Assembly (NCBI GenBank): GCA_001899205.1
Contig: MKVL01000023.1
Location: 62,001-126,000 of the forward strand
Length of the DNA stretch: 64,000 nucleotides
Source: Mesorhizobium sp. 65-26
GTDB lineage: Bacteria; Pseudomonadota; Alphaproteobacteria; Rhizobiales; Rhizobiaceae
Direction: 5' to 3'
Shown: positions 26,346 to 35,414 of the stretch, piece by piece
Numbering within the stretch: position 1 is the stretch's first letter
Layout: each line of letters opens with the position of its first letter
The notes under the pieces: model-generated
What the model was told of the DNA's origin: nothing
Databases searched by the model: none
What the model saw: the letters and a program-made list of their open reading frames with translations, nothing else
Translations under genes and position numbers: made by a program

Positions 26346-28829
26346 TCACGGTTTCTTCTTTTCGTCGTCCTCTGGCTCATCGCCGAACGGCCATTGGTCC
26401 TTCACATAGCGGTCGATCACCTTCTTGAACCATTTTGGCATCTGGGTGATGTAGGGCACCTCGAAATAGTAATTGTCCATGCCGACATCCTTGGCGACCT
26501 GCGCCGCCAGCGCCTCGGCCTTTTTGACCAGGCTCTCCAGAACCACCTTCTTGCCGGTGTAGTCGACGAGGTCGAAGTCGGACGACCGTGTGAGGCCCGC
26601 GACGTCGAGCGAGTTCAGCATCTTCAGCAGGTTCGCCGCGAATGTCCCCTTCTTGTCGGCGCTGACATTGTTGCGCGCCTGTGCGTAGAGGCGCATCAGG
26701 CCGAGATCGTCGAGCGCCGTGCGATGGTCCGGTGCCAGATGCGCCTTCTTGTCGTTGTTCTCCAGCTTGTAGATCAGTAGCTCGATGCGCCGGTGCAGCC
26801 GTTCCAGCGACTTCAGCACCTTGTGCGTGGCGGATGCCGCGCGGATCGCCCCGTCATGCGCGGCCTGGTTGGCCTTGCGCTGCTCGTCGGTCGGGTTCTG
26901 CGGCACGCGCCGGCCGGGCGTCCGTTCCGCGCTCGAAAGGCCCACCCCGGCGCGCAGGTTGAGCGGGTTGCCGCGATAGGTCTGCGCGTTGATGTCGCTG
27001 ATGATGGCCGGGATGTGCTGGGCATAGAACGGATGGGCGGCGACGAACACCTCGTCGCCGCCGAGCATCACCTGGATGCTCTGGTCGAAATCGGGCAGCC
27101 TGCTTGTCTCGAGCGGAGCCGGGCTGAACAGGTCCTGCGCCGCACCGGCGCCGCTGGCTGAAAGCAGCTTCTTGTAGTAGTCGCGGAAGACGGCCACCAC
27201 CGCGTCATAGGTCACCCGCTTGCGCTCGACCGTCAGGTCGCCCGCCATGAAGGTGGCCTGCATCAGCTTGGCATCGCGCAGCTTGTCGTCGACGATGATC
27301 TCATTGGCGATCTCGTAGTGGGTCATCAGCTCGACGCCGAGGTCGCGGATATCCATGGCGACGAAGATCTGGTCCATCCAGTCCGAGGCATAGGCGTAGA
27401 AGGTGAATTCCGACGTCGCGCCGAGCACCGAGCGCTTGATCTTCTGGCTCATGTCGTAGGTGAGGAAGCGGATCAGCCGATCCCAGTCGATGGCCGGCGG
27501 CTTGGTCGAGGGCGGATCCGGCTCGACCAGCGTGGAGAAGATCGAAAGCGCCAGCGCATGGTAGGTGGCGAGCTGGTCGGGGAATTCCTTGGCCAGGAAT
27601 CCGGCGACGAAATCGATCATGTTGAGCGTCACCAGCCACAGTTCGACGAACTCTACCGTGGTCTTGAAGGCGACCTTCATGCCCTTGCCCAACGGCGGCT
27701 CGGTGACCTGCTTCTTGCGGATGTCGCGCACCACGTCCGGATTGGCGTAGGGCTTGCGCCGGTAGATGACGAACACGCTGATCCAGACAGTGTTCACATA
27801 GGTGATGTTGTAGTTGACGTTGAGGTTGGCGTCGCTCTGCTTGCGTACGGTGTCCTTGATCCTGTCGGCCGTCCTGAACACGTCGAGGAAGGTGCCGACG
27901 TCGAAGGCCCGGCCGCGATCGTCCTCGCCGCGCGGCGTCTTGCCGATCGACACCGATTTGGCCACCAGCTTGACCGGCCTCTCGTCGAGATCGTCGCGCT
28001 TTTCGTCCCAGCGGGCGACGGCCGCCGCCTTCAGCGCCTCGGTGATCAGCCGCAGCGTCAGCGCAATTGTGGTCCCCGCCATCAGCGGCTGCTCGGCATA
28101 GCCGTAGAGATAGGGGAAGCGGTAGACGTCCTTCTTGTTGAGCCGCTTGCGCAGGTCGCCAATGGCCTTCTGCCGCTTGTCGTCGTTCTTCTTGCGCGCG
28201 TCCGCCTCGGCCTTGTCGAGGATGGGCAGGAGATAGGCCTTGAGCTTGCGGTCGAAGTCGACGAGGCCGGCGGCGAAATCCTTCGCCGTCTTGCCGAGCG
28301 GCAGCACATAGGCGGTCTTGTAGTCCTGGCCGACCGTGACCCATTTGGGCGCCGGCGTCGAATCCGGTTGCCAGAACACCTCGGTGACTGCCTTCTGCCG
28401 CATGGCGATCCATTCGGAGTTCAGCTCGTAGCCGAGCACGTTGTCGTTGAGGTCCTTGATGCCGGTGTTGTCTTTCGCCTCGCCAGGAAACACCAGGACG
28501 TAGAGGCCGATCGCGCCGCCTATGCCGACCTTCTTCTTGTCGTCCTTGCCGGCGGCGCCCATCGGCCCCTGCCGCAATTGGGATAGCTCCCGGTAGAGCC
28601 CAAGCGAGGGCAACTGCCGGAGCACGGCGTTGCGCAGGTCACGCAACTCCCCCGGCGATGGCGCGACGCCACGGCGCCCCCTTTCCAGCAATTCGCGCAG
28701 CAACTGGCTCTCGGCCCAGATGGGCGCCGTCTGCTGGTTGTCGGCCAGATAGGTCGGCTCCAGCCATGCCTGCGCGAAGGACTGGGCATCGAAGGCAACG
28801 GAATCGTCCTTCTCGGGTTCAAGCGCCAT
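26346..28829 (-). CDS. Large conserved-looking protein of unknown function (827 aa)
   Basis: I do not recognise this family. There is no signal peptide and no clear membrane helix, although 395-435 (FVELWLVTLNMIDFVAGFLA and on) is notably hydrophobic. A charged helical stretch at about 195-235 (KLKAYLLPILDKAEADARKK) may be coiled coil, a second helical block lies at about 670-710 (SLERLHRRIELLIYKLENND), and the C-terminus is acidic then lysine-rich. Tyr, Trp and Phe are frequent, and the codon pattern is that of the flanking genes, so it is a real gene. It starts 18 bases after the 1046-residue gene, so the two form an operon and probably act together. Either a structural particle component or a pore/toxin accessory would fit; I cannot decide. 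Confidence 0.7.
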   Translation of the reverse strand: MALEPEKDDSVAFDAQSFAQAWLEPTYLADNQQTAPIWAESQLLRELLERGRRGVAPSPGELRDLRNAVLRQLPSLGLYRELSQLRQGPMGAAGKDDKKKVGIGGAIGLYVLVFPGEAKDNTGIKDLNDNVLGYELNSEWIAMRQKAVTEVFWQPDSTPAPKWVTVGQDYKTAYVLPLGKTAKDFAAGLVDFDRKLKAYLLPILDKAEADARKKNDDKRQKAIGDLRKRLNKKDVYRFPYLYGYAEQPLMAGTTIALTLRLITEALKAAAVARWDEKRDDLDERPVKLVAKSVSIGKTPRGEDDRGRAFDVGTFLDVFRTADRIKDTVRKQSDANLNVNYNITYVNTVWISVFVIYRRKPYANPDVVRDIRKKQVTEPPLGKGMKVAFKTTVEFVELWLVTLNMIDFVAGFLAKEFPDQLATYHALALSIFSTLVEPDPPSTKPPAIDWDRLIRFLTYDMSQKIKRSVLGATSEFTFYAYASDWMDQIFVAMDIRDLGVELMTHYEIANEIIVDDKLRDAKLMQATFMAGDLTVERKRVTYDAVVAVFRDYYKKLLSASGAGAAQDLFSPAPLETSRLPDFDQSIQVMLGGDEVFVAAHPFYAQHIPAIISDINAQTYRGNPLNLRAGVGLSSAERTPGRRVPQNPTDEQRKANQAAHDGAIRAASATHKVLKSLERLHRRIELLIYKLENNDKKAHLAPDHRTALDDLGLMRLYAQARNNVSADKKGTFAANLLKMLNSLDVAGLTRSSDFDLVDYTGKKVVLESLVKKAEALAAQVAKDVGMDNYYFEVPYITQMPKWFKKVIDRYVKDQWPFGDEPEDDEKKKP

Positions 28830-28847
28830 GGCAGGTCATGCCCGGCC

Positions 28848-31800
28848 TCAGTTGATCACCAGGGAGTTGTCGAGCTTCACCAGATCGGTGGGAAGCCTGA
28901 CCTCCCAGGGCTGGCCGACGAGCACGCCGCCCAGCGCATAGCCCTGCCCTTGCGCCGACTGGCCGTCATACGGCGCGGAAAGCGTGATGGTCTGGGCGTC
29001 CGCCACCGACTGGATGACATAGGTCGCGCCACCGACGATCAGCCGCCGGCCAACGTCGTCCTGGCTGAAGGCCGTGCCGGTGCCGCTCACCGCTGCGGAG
29101 CCGTGGGTGAGGTTGATCGTGCCCTGCCCATCCGTGTTGTTGTCGCCCTGCTGGCTCTTCAACTCGTCGATGATCGAAAGCTGCGTATCGTCGGGGCCGT
29201 AGTCGTCGGCATTGACCAGTACACCGTCCGTGCCGGGCAGCTCGCCGCTCGCCAGGTAGCTCAGGATCGCCTCCTCGAAGCCGCGCCGCACCGGCACCTT
29301 AACCCGCGCCGCGCCCGCCTGCAGGAACTGGGTGAACAGCGGATCGATGTCCCTGAGCTGCGCGACGGTCGCCCAGTCGTCCTTCTTGCCCCAGAAATAG
29401 GGGTAGAAGAGATAGACCATGTTGTTCCACTCGAAGCTCTGTTCGAACACCGCGATGTAAGCGCCCTCGGCCTTTGCCTCCGCGAAGTCGATCTCCGGAT
29501 AGCCATAGGGCGCGACGTTGCGCGCCACCGCGTCGAAGAGATCGAAGCGCTGGCCTGTGAGCAGCGAGATGCAGCCTTTCTTCAGCTCGATCTGCTCCGT
29601 GGCGCGATTGATGTCCGGGTTGGTGCCGGTAACGCCGCTGTCGGAAGCCCTGAGCTTGGCCTCGGCCACCGCCTGATCGTAGGCGCTCTTCTGGTCGTTG
29701 TAGGCGTTCATGATCGACGAGAAGGTCTTGAGCTGCCAGTCCTGGAACTTCTCCGTCGACAGGCTGCAGAACACCGTGACCAGGACTTCGTAATTGTGGA
29801 AGCCGATCGAATTCACCGTCACGGTCAGCGTCGGCGTCGGCAGCAGATGCAGCGTCCAGATGGCATGGTCGTCATTGGGCTCGATATATTCGCCCTGCTG
29901 TTCCTGAAGCTGGAAGAAGATGCGGTGCACGCCCGCCTGGGTCTCGCCATAGATGTTCACATAGGCGCTCTGGCAGAGATAGCCGTCGGCGATGGTGATG
30001 TCGAACATGTCCGAGCTCAGCAGCCGGTCGCCGACCGTCGGCATCTGGTCCGGGGCCTTCTTTGAACCGGAAGCGATCACCACGCTGGGCGGCGGCGGAT
30101 TGACGTCCTGCGCGCCGTATTTGCTTGCCCAGTAGAGATAGTTGTCGCGCGTGATGTCGGAAGCCTGCAGCGGCTGGAACGTCTGGCCGCCGACGCAGTA
30201 GCCGGGCGCGTCGGGGTTGGTCTGGGTTATGTCGTCGACCGGCCGGTTGCTCATGGCGTAGCGCAGGAAGGCCGCCGGTTCCGGCACGATGAACTCCAGC
30301 ATCAGCCGCTTGCCGTAGTTCACCACCTGGGCCTGGTAGATCTTGTCCAAATAGCGGTAGACGCCGACGATGTCGGCGGTGCCAACCTTGTTGTCGAAGG
30401 CATGCTCGTTGACCTCCTCGACAACATGGATCGTGGTCACGGTCCGGCTGGTCAGCGTGCGCGTCTGGATGCGCTCCACGGCCTTGGTCGCCACTTCGCG
30501 CGCATAGTTGGACGACGCGGTGTTGGACTGCTGCGTGGAGGTGCTGCTGGAGCTGTTGTAATTGGCGGTCGCATCCACCGAGGGACCGTAGGAGGCATGG
30601 ATGGTGAGGCCCGCGTCTTTGCTGGCGGTCTGGCTGATCACCGTCTGCGACTCCGTCTGCAGTTCGAAGCGCTCGCTGGTCGAGAGATCCTGCTCCTTGT
30701 CGGTGGTCGTCTCGGTCTCGGTCGTGTCGGTCTGCTGCGTGCTGTCGCTCGTCTTGAAGCGGCGCGAGCGCACTTCGCTCTTCAGCACGTTCTCGACATG
30801 AGCGATTTCGCCCAATTGGTAGCGCAGCAGCGCCTGCTCGACGACGAGCAGGTCGGCGATGCCCAGCACCCGGGCGTCGCCCTTGCCGCTCGGCACGGTA
30901 GGCTCGCTGTCCGGAGGCGTCTGGTCGAGCGTCGGCGCGCAAGGGCCCGGCGTGCGCGGCACGATCGGCAGCGGATCGATGATCACGCCATACCCGCCGG
31001 CCAGCGCATCGCTCGGCACGAAATTGGAGCCGATCTTGACCATCTGGCGGGCCGCGCCGGTGTCGGCATAGAGCCGCGAGGCGATGCCGGCCGCGCTCTT
31101 TTCCAGAAGGGTGACGGATTTGGCGACGTCGACGCCGGTCGCGCCGATGCCGAGGTTGGCGAGCGTCGTGCGCGTCGAAGCGCTGAGCGCGCCCGCTGCG
31201 GTGTCCGAAAGCACGAAGCCGGACGGGTTCGGCGCCGACAGGGCAACAGCCTTGCGGCCCGCGGGCTTGGCCGCCGGCTGCGCGCCCGCGCGTTCGAACG
31301 CACCGAGCAATTCCTCGCGCGCATCGCGACGCGCTGCGAGATCGGCGGCGAGCTGCGCCATCTGCTTGTTGCGCGCATCCGACGCCGCCTTGGCCGCGTC
31401 GGCCTGGGCCTGGCGCGCGGCTTTCAAATCATCGCTGGTCGACGGCAGCGGAAAGATGCCGGCCGGCAGCACCATCGGCGCGCCGAGAAACGCCGCGCGG
31501 GTCACGGCCTGGCCGCTGGCGAGGCGCCGGATCAGCCACAGCGTGCGCGCCAGCCGCGCCAGAAGCATGCGCGAACGCGGCGCGACGTCGCTGTCTATGG
31601 TCGCCGCCACGAGGCTGTCACAGGAACGCTGGCAGAGCGCCGCGAACGCATCGCCCGCCGCGTAACCGGCTGCATCCTGGCCGAGCCTGCTCTTGATCGC
31701 CGCGGCCGCGGCGTCGGCGAAGCCGGCATCGCCAAGCTGCGGCAAGGCACGCACCAGCGCCAGCATTGCCGGGTCGAGCCGGCCCGGCATGCCCAGGAAA

Positions 31801-31988
31801 TCCGCGGTGCCGACATAGCCGACAGCGAGCTTCTCCAGCGCGGCGCGCGAGCCGCTCGGCCGGGCATTGCGCAGGCTGGCGATCAGCTTGCCCTTGGACT
31901 GTCCGAGATCGACGGTGTCGTCGCCGGCGCTGTCCGAGGCGGGGCGGGGCGGACGAATGGTGACAAAGCGGAACACTTCGGTCGACAT
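28848..31988 (-). CDS. Giant protein of unknown function with Ser/Thr-rich beta region (1046 aa)
   Basis: I cannot name this family. Residues 1-185 are mostly helical; 185-235 is an Ala/Arg/Gln-rich probable coiled coil. Residues 414-520 are extremely rich in Ser, Thr and Gln with alternating polar pattern (for example SQTASKDAGLTIHASYGPS), continuing into VYRYLDKIYQAQVVNYGKRL at 543-562. A second helical hairpin is at 755-785. Residues 954-1021 look like a compact beta module (GTINLTHGSAAVSGTGTAF, ITLSAPYDGQSAQGQGYALG) similar to repeats seen in phage tail fibres, inserted before the end LPTDLVKLDNSLVIN. There is no signal peptide. GGAGGAGG precedes the ATG at 31988. It is the first gene of a two-gene operon with the 827-residue protein. 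Confidence 0.72.
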   Translation of the reverse strand: MSTEVFRFVTIRPPRPASDSAGDDTVDLGQSKGKLIASLRNARPSGSRAALEKLAVGYVGTADFLGMPGRLDPAMLALVRALPQLGDAGFADAAAAAIKSRLGQDAAGYAAGDAFAALCQRSCDSLVAATIDSDVAPRSRMLLARLARTLWLIRRLASGQAVTRAAFLGAPMVLPAGIFPLPSTSDDLKAARQAQADAAKAASDARNKQMAQLAADLAARRDAREELLGAFERAGAQPAAKPAGRKAVALSAPNPSGFVLSDTAAGALSASTRTTLANLGIGATGVDVAKSVTLLEKSAAGIASRLYADTGAARQMVKIGSNFVPSDALAGGYGVIIDPLPIVPRTPGPCAPTLDQTPPDSEPTVPSGKGDARVLGIADLLVVEQALLRYQLGEIAHVENVLKSEVRSRRFKTSDSTQQTDTTETETTTDKEQDLSTSERFELQTESQTVISQTASKDAGLTIHASYGPSVDATANYNSSSSTSTQQSNTASSNYAREVATKAVERIQTRTLTSRTVTTIHVVEEVNEHAFDNKVGTADIVGVYRYLDKIYQAQVVNYGKRLMLEFIVPEPAAFLRYAMSNRPVDDITQTNPDAPGYCVGGQTFQPLQASDITRDNYLYWASKYGAQDVNPPPPSVVIASGSKKAPDQMPTVGDRLLSSDMFDITIADGYLCQSAYVNIYGETQAGVHRIFFQLQEQQGEYIEPNDDHAIWTLHLLPTPTLTVTVNSIGFHNYEVLVTVFCSLSTEKFQDWQLKTFSSIMNAYNDQKSAYDQAVAEAKLRASDSGVTGTNPDINRATEQIELKKGCISLLTGQRFDLFDAVARNVAPYGYPEIDFAEAKAEGAYIAVFEQSFEWNNMVYLFYPYFWGKKDDWATVAQLRDIDPLFTQFLQAGAARVKVPVRRGFEEAILSYLASGELPGTDGVLVNADDYGPDDTQLSIIDELKSQQGDNNTDGQGTINLTHGSAAVSGTGTAFSQDDVGRRLIVGGATYVIQSVADAQTITLSAPYDGQSAQGQGYALGGVLVGQPWEVRLPTDLVKLDNSLVIN

Positions 31989-32130
31989 GCTGCCTCCTCC
32001 AGGTGGGCCGCCGCCGCGACCCCCTTCAAAAATCCCCACCCCTGGTCCCCTGCGAAATTCCGGCGGCTTCGACGCCGCCTGCTAACTCTTCGATCCGCGC
32101 GTGCCTCCAGCAGGTCGCGCCGATCGTCCT

Positions 32131-32331
32131 TCAGCGGCCCAATGACTGCTGCACCAGACCGCCATCCCAGACCCGCATCCGGCCGTCGGCGCGGCCAGCG
32201 CGTGACGCGATCAGGCAAGCCTGACGGCCGCGCCGTCTTTTCTCATTTCGGTGCAGGCCGCAGCCGTTCAGCAGGCAGGGCAAAACCGCCAGGGCGCATG
32301 TCAGCGCGCCATTCTGCAATCGTTGACGCAT
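32131..32331 (-). CDS. Small putative lipoprotein (66 aa)
   Basis: The 66-residue product starts with a lipoprotein signal: a basic start MRQRLQNG, a hydrophobic core and the lipobox LLNGC with Cys near residue 24. A strongly basic segment (HRNEKRRRGRQ) follows, then a short tail GRMRVWDGG. AAGGA lies 6 bases before the ATG at 32331. It is probably attached to a membrane. No function is known to me. The gene lies between the thioesterase and the 1046-aa gene, both on the same strand; the rest of this 480-base interval (31989-32470) shows no other gene. Confidence 0.5.
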   Translation of the reverse strand: MRQRLQNGALTCALAVLPCLLNGCGLHRNEKRRRGRQACLIASRAGRADGRMRVWDGGLVQQSLGR

Positions 32332-32470
32332 CGTCTTTCCTTCCCGCCGCCGCGGAAGAGCAAATGCGAATGTAAGGACAGAAAAACACGCGAAAGCCAT
32401 GCCCGCATCTCCCGCGCGGGGGATGCGGCGAACGGACGAAGCGTTGCGCCGGATTCTTGAAGGCCGTGGA

Positions 32471-32866
32471 CTAGCTCTCGGCCGGAACGGGCTTCGGCTT
32501 GCCCTCGCCGTCCAGCGCCACCATCACGAAGTCGGCGTGTGTCACCTTCTCCATCAGGTCGGTGAGATAGCGCTGCGCCCACGCTTCGACCTTGAGCGTC
32601 ATCGAGGTGCGGCCGACGCGCTCGACATGGGTGTAGATGCACAGCGTGTCGCCGATCTTCATCGGCTTGGCGAAGGACATCTCCTTCACTGCCGCCGTCA
32701 CGACGCGGCCCCGGGCGCGTTCGGCGGCGCGGATGCCGCAGGCAAGGTCCATCTGCGCCATCACCCAGCCGCCGAAGATATCGCCGGCCGCGTTGGCGTC
32801 GGAAGGCATGGCGAGCGTGCGCAGCGTAAGGTCGCCGAGCGGTTTTCCGTCCGCGTAGTGCACCAT
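32471..32866 (-). CDS. Acyl-CoA thioesterase (hotdog fold, YciA type)
   Basis: The 131-residue protein is a single hotdog domain. TLAMPSDANAAGDIFGGWVMAQMDLACG contains the conserved Asn-X-X-Gly-Asp-Ile-Phe-Gly-Gly and the catalytic-region Asp on the central helix. VKEMSFAKPMKIGDTLCIY and the strand with THADFVMVALDGEGKPKPV complete the YciA/BACH pattern. It hydrolyses acyl-CoA esters in the cytoplasm. I chose the ATG at 32866 (MVHYADGKP); twenty upstream codons are not conserved in style. Confidence 0.9.
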   Translation of the reverse strand: MVHYADGKPLGDLTLRTLAMPSDANAAGDIFGGWVMAQMDLACGIRAAERARGRVVTAAVKEMSFAKPMKIGDTLCIYTHVERVGRTSMTLKVEAWAQRYLTDLMEKVTHADFVMVALDGEGKPKPVPAES

Positions 32867-33037
32867 GAAGACAACTCCTCGCCAATCTGGTGAGATTGCC
32901 CTAGCGGTCGCATGACAAATGGTCAACGCAGAGCGAATGCCGCCCTGCTATCGTTGCGGGACAGCGGTTAATTGGACACGGCTCGCGTTGACCGCGACAC
33001 GGACGCCTAACAATGGAGTCTACGAAGGAAAATGCGC

Positions 33038-33643
33038 ATGCAGGAGGAATGGGCAAGCGAAGAAGACGCTCGCGCGTACCGGGAAATCCGATCGTTGATC
33101 GATAAGTGGAGAAATCTCGGTCATGAAACATATCCGGATGGAACCGAGTGGATTGGCCATACACCGCATCGTGCGCCTGCCGCGTATTTACATCAGCTAT
33201 ATGCGCCACTAGGGGCTTCTGGAATTGAACAGTTGGAGTCCGAAGTTTCGTGTCGAATTCCAGAGGGTTTCCGTTGCTTTCTCAAGCTTCACAACGGGAT
33301 AGGACTGTTTGCGGGTTTGATAAATATTTATGGGCTACGAACCAACTGGTCACGCACGAAGTTGGTGGAGGCAGCTCAGCAACCATTTTCCATATTGGTG
33401 CCGAACGTTCAGAGACGACCAATCAATGCGCCGGATGACTTGCTCTTTGTTGGCTCCCTCGGGGAAAACAGGAATTTAATTGCCATGAACCCTGTGGGGA
33501 CGGTCTTTCGCTGGAAGAGCGGCGATCCTGTGTCCAACTCCACCAAATCCTACTCAAGCGTTTTCACTTTCCTCCTGGAAGAAGCCGACAGGGTTGTGGC
33601 CCTTTTCGACGGCGACGGGCGCCGGCGCGATTCTTACAATTAG
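33038..33643 (+). CDS. SMI1/KNR4 family protein, orphan immunity-like
   Basis: The 201-residue protein fits the SMI1/KNR4 (SUKH) superfamily: GIEQLESEVSCRIPEGFRCFLKLHNGIGLFAG is its typical helix-strand entry, with INIYGLR following, and DDLLFVGSLGENRNLIAMNPVG is the later conserved strand pair. Bacterial members mostly serve as immunity proteins for polymorphic nuclease or deaminase toxins. No toxin gene is next to it, so it is an orphan. Base composition is clearly lower in GC than all neighbours, a sign of recent acquisition. AAGGA at 33025-33029 is 8 bases before the ATG at 33038, better spaced than for the ATG at 33032. Confidence 0.8.
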   Translation: MQEEWASEEDARAYREIRSLIDKWRNLGHETYPDGTEWIGHTPHRAPAAYLHQLYAPLGASGIEQLESEVSCRIPEGFRCFLKLHNGIGLFAGLINIYGLRTNWSRTKLVEAAQQPFSILVPNVQRRPINAPDDLLFVGSLGENRNLIAMNPVGTVFRWKSGDPVSNSTKSYSSVFTFLLEEADRVVALFDGDGRRRDSYN

Positions 33644-33797
33644 GCCTCAAAAAACCGACTCAAGTGGGAGCCACCAACTGAGATCCGACCGAGCGGCACA
33701 GTCGCTTTTTTCACAACCGATGCCGGAAGGTCCGGCGACGCCGCGATCCCGCTACAGCTAGGCTGCCGCCCGAATTCCGGAGCCGGCCAGAACCCTT

Positions 33798-35414
33798 ATG
33801 CAGACCTATGACTTCATCATCGTTGGCTCCGGCTCGGCAGGATCGGTGCTCGCCGAACGACTGTCGGCCTCCGGGCGCTTTTCCGTGCTGGTGCTGGAGG
33901 CCGGCGGCACCGATCGCCGCTTCTACGTCCAGATGCCGCTGGGCTACGGCAAGACCTTCTTCGACCCGGCCGTCAACTGGAACTACAAGGCCGAATCCGA
34001 CCCCGGCCTTGCCGGCAATGTCGACCATTGGCCGCGCGGCAAACTGCTCGGCGGCTCGAGCTCGATCAACGCCATGGTCTGGATCAGGGGTGCGCGCGAG
34101 GATTTCGACGCCTGGGCGGCCGCCGGCAATCCCGGCTGGAGCTATGCCGACCTGCTGCCCGCCTTCAAGGCGCTGGAGGACAACGAGGCGGGCGCCGACG
34201 AATGGCGCGGCGTCGGCGGACCGCTGCACGTCAGCGACTGCACCGACAAGGTCCATCCGCTAACCAGGCGTTACATCGCCGCCTGCGAGCAGGCGGGCCT
34301 GCCGTTCAACCGCGACTTCAACGGCGCCGCGCAGGAAGGCGCCGGAACCTACCAGATCACCACCAGGAACGGCCGACGCATGTCGGCGGCGCGCGCCTTC
34401 CTGCGCCCGGCCATGAAGCGCGCCAACGTGCGCGTCGAGACGGAGGCGATGGCGACCCGCATCCTGTTCGAGGGCAGCCGCGCCGTCGGCATCGAGTACC
34501 AGCAGAAAGGCCAGAGCCGGACCGCACGCGCCGGCCGCGAAATCATCCTGGCCGGCGGCTCGATCAACTCGCCGCAGCTTCTCCAGCTTTCCGGCGTCGG
34601 CCCGGCCGCCCTGCTCGGCGACCTCGGCATCCCGCTCGTCCACGCCAACGAAAATGTCGGCGCCCACCTCCAGGACCATGTCGGCATCAACTACACCTTC
34701 AAGGGCCGGCTGCCGACGCTCAACCAGATCCTGCGACCCTGGTGGGGAAAGCTGCTGGTCGGCATGCAATACATCCTGCTGCGTTCCGGCCCGCTGTCGA
34801 TGTCGATGAACCATGGCGGCGGTTTCTTCCGCACCGACCCGTCCTTCACCCGGCCGAACATGCAGCTCTATTTCCAGGCCTTCTCCACCGTCATTCCGAA
34901 GAGCGGCGAGCGCCCCATTCTAACCCCCGACCCCTGGCCGGGCTTTTCGATCGGGCTTTCCAACTGCCGCCCGTCGAGCCGGGGCGAGATCATGATCCGC
35001 TCGAGGAATCCACAGGACTACCCCCGCATCACGCCCAACGCCTATTCCACCAACGCCGATGTCGACGAGATGCTGGCGGCGGTGAAGTTCGTGCGCAAGA
35101 TCGCCTCCATGCCGGCCATGGCCGAGATCATCGAGGAAGAGGTTTTGCCTGGTCCTTCAGTCACTTCCGACGCCGATCTGATTCACGATTTCAGGAAGCG
35201 CTCGGGCACCGTCTATCACCCGGTCTCGACCTGCCGCATGGGGCCGGACGCCGGCCGCTCGGTCGTCGACCCGCGGCTGAAGGTACACGGGCTGAGCGGC
35301 CTGCGTGTCATCGACGCGTCGATCTTTCCCGACAACATCACGGGCAACACCAACGCCGCCTCGATCCTCACCGGATGGAAGGGCGCCGAACTGGTACTGG
35401 AGGACCACACATGA
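33798..35414 (+). CDS. GMC family FAD-dependent oxidoreductase (choline dehydrogenase-like)
   Basis: The 538-residue protein has the FAD-binding dinucleotide fold at its N-terminus (YDFIIVGSGSAGSVLAERLS), the first GMC signature near GKLLGGSSSINAMVWIRG, the second near GGSINSPQLLQLSGVGP, and the C-terminal catalytic pair His (VYHPVSTCRMG) and Asn (ITGNTNAASIL). GMC enzymes oxidise primary or secondary alcohols, including polyols and choline. Here it overlaps the next gene by ATGA (35411-35414), so it is coupled to a sugar-acid dehydratase and a beta-hydroxyacid dehydrogenase. A polyol or sugar-acid substrate is therefore more likely than choline. Confidence 0.92.
   Translation: MQTYDFIIVGSGSAGSVLAERLSASGRFSVLVLEAGGTDRRFYVQMPLGYGKTFFDPAVNWNYKAESDPGLAGNVDHWPRGKLLGGSSSINAMVWIRGAREDFDAWAAAGNPGWSYADLLPAFKALEDNEAGADEWRGVGGPLHVSDCTDKVHPLTRRYIAACEQAGLPFNRDFNGAAQEGAGTYQITTRNGRRMSAARAFLRPAMKRANVRVETEAMATRILFEGSRAVGIEYQQKGQSRTARAGREIILAGGSINSPQLLQLSGVGPAALLGDLGIPLVHANENVGAHLQDHVGINYTFKGRLPTLNQILRPWWGKLLVGMQYILLRSGPLSMSMNHGGGFFRTDPSFTRPNMQLYFQAFSTVIPKSGERPILTPDPWPGFSIGLSNCRPSSRGEIMIRSRNPQDYPRITPNAYSTNADVDEMLAAVKFVRKIASMPAMAEIIEEEVLPGPSVTSDADLIHDFRKRSGTVYHPVSTCRMGPDAGRSVVDPRLKVHGLSGLRVIDASIFPDNITGNTNAASILTGWKGAELVLEDHT

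Noticed and set aside
30400-30800. Ser/Thr/Gln-rich stretch as an assembly error or tandem repeat tract
   Set aside because: The reading frame stays open, residues vary without exact nucleotide repeats, and codon use matches the rest of the gene.
26346-31988. The two giant genes as part of a prophage or contractile injection system
   Set aside because: No sheath, tube, baseplate, terminase, integrase or lysis gene is nearby; only one short module looks fibre-like.
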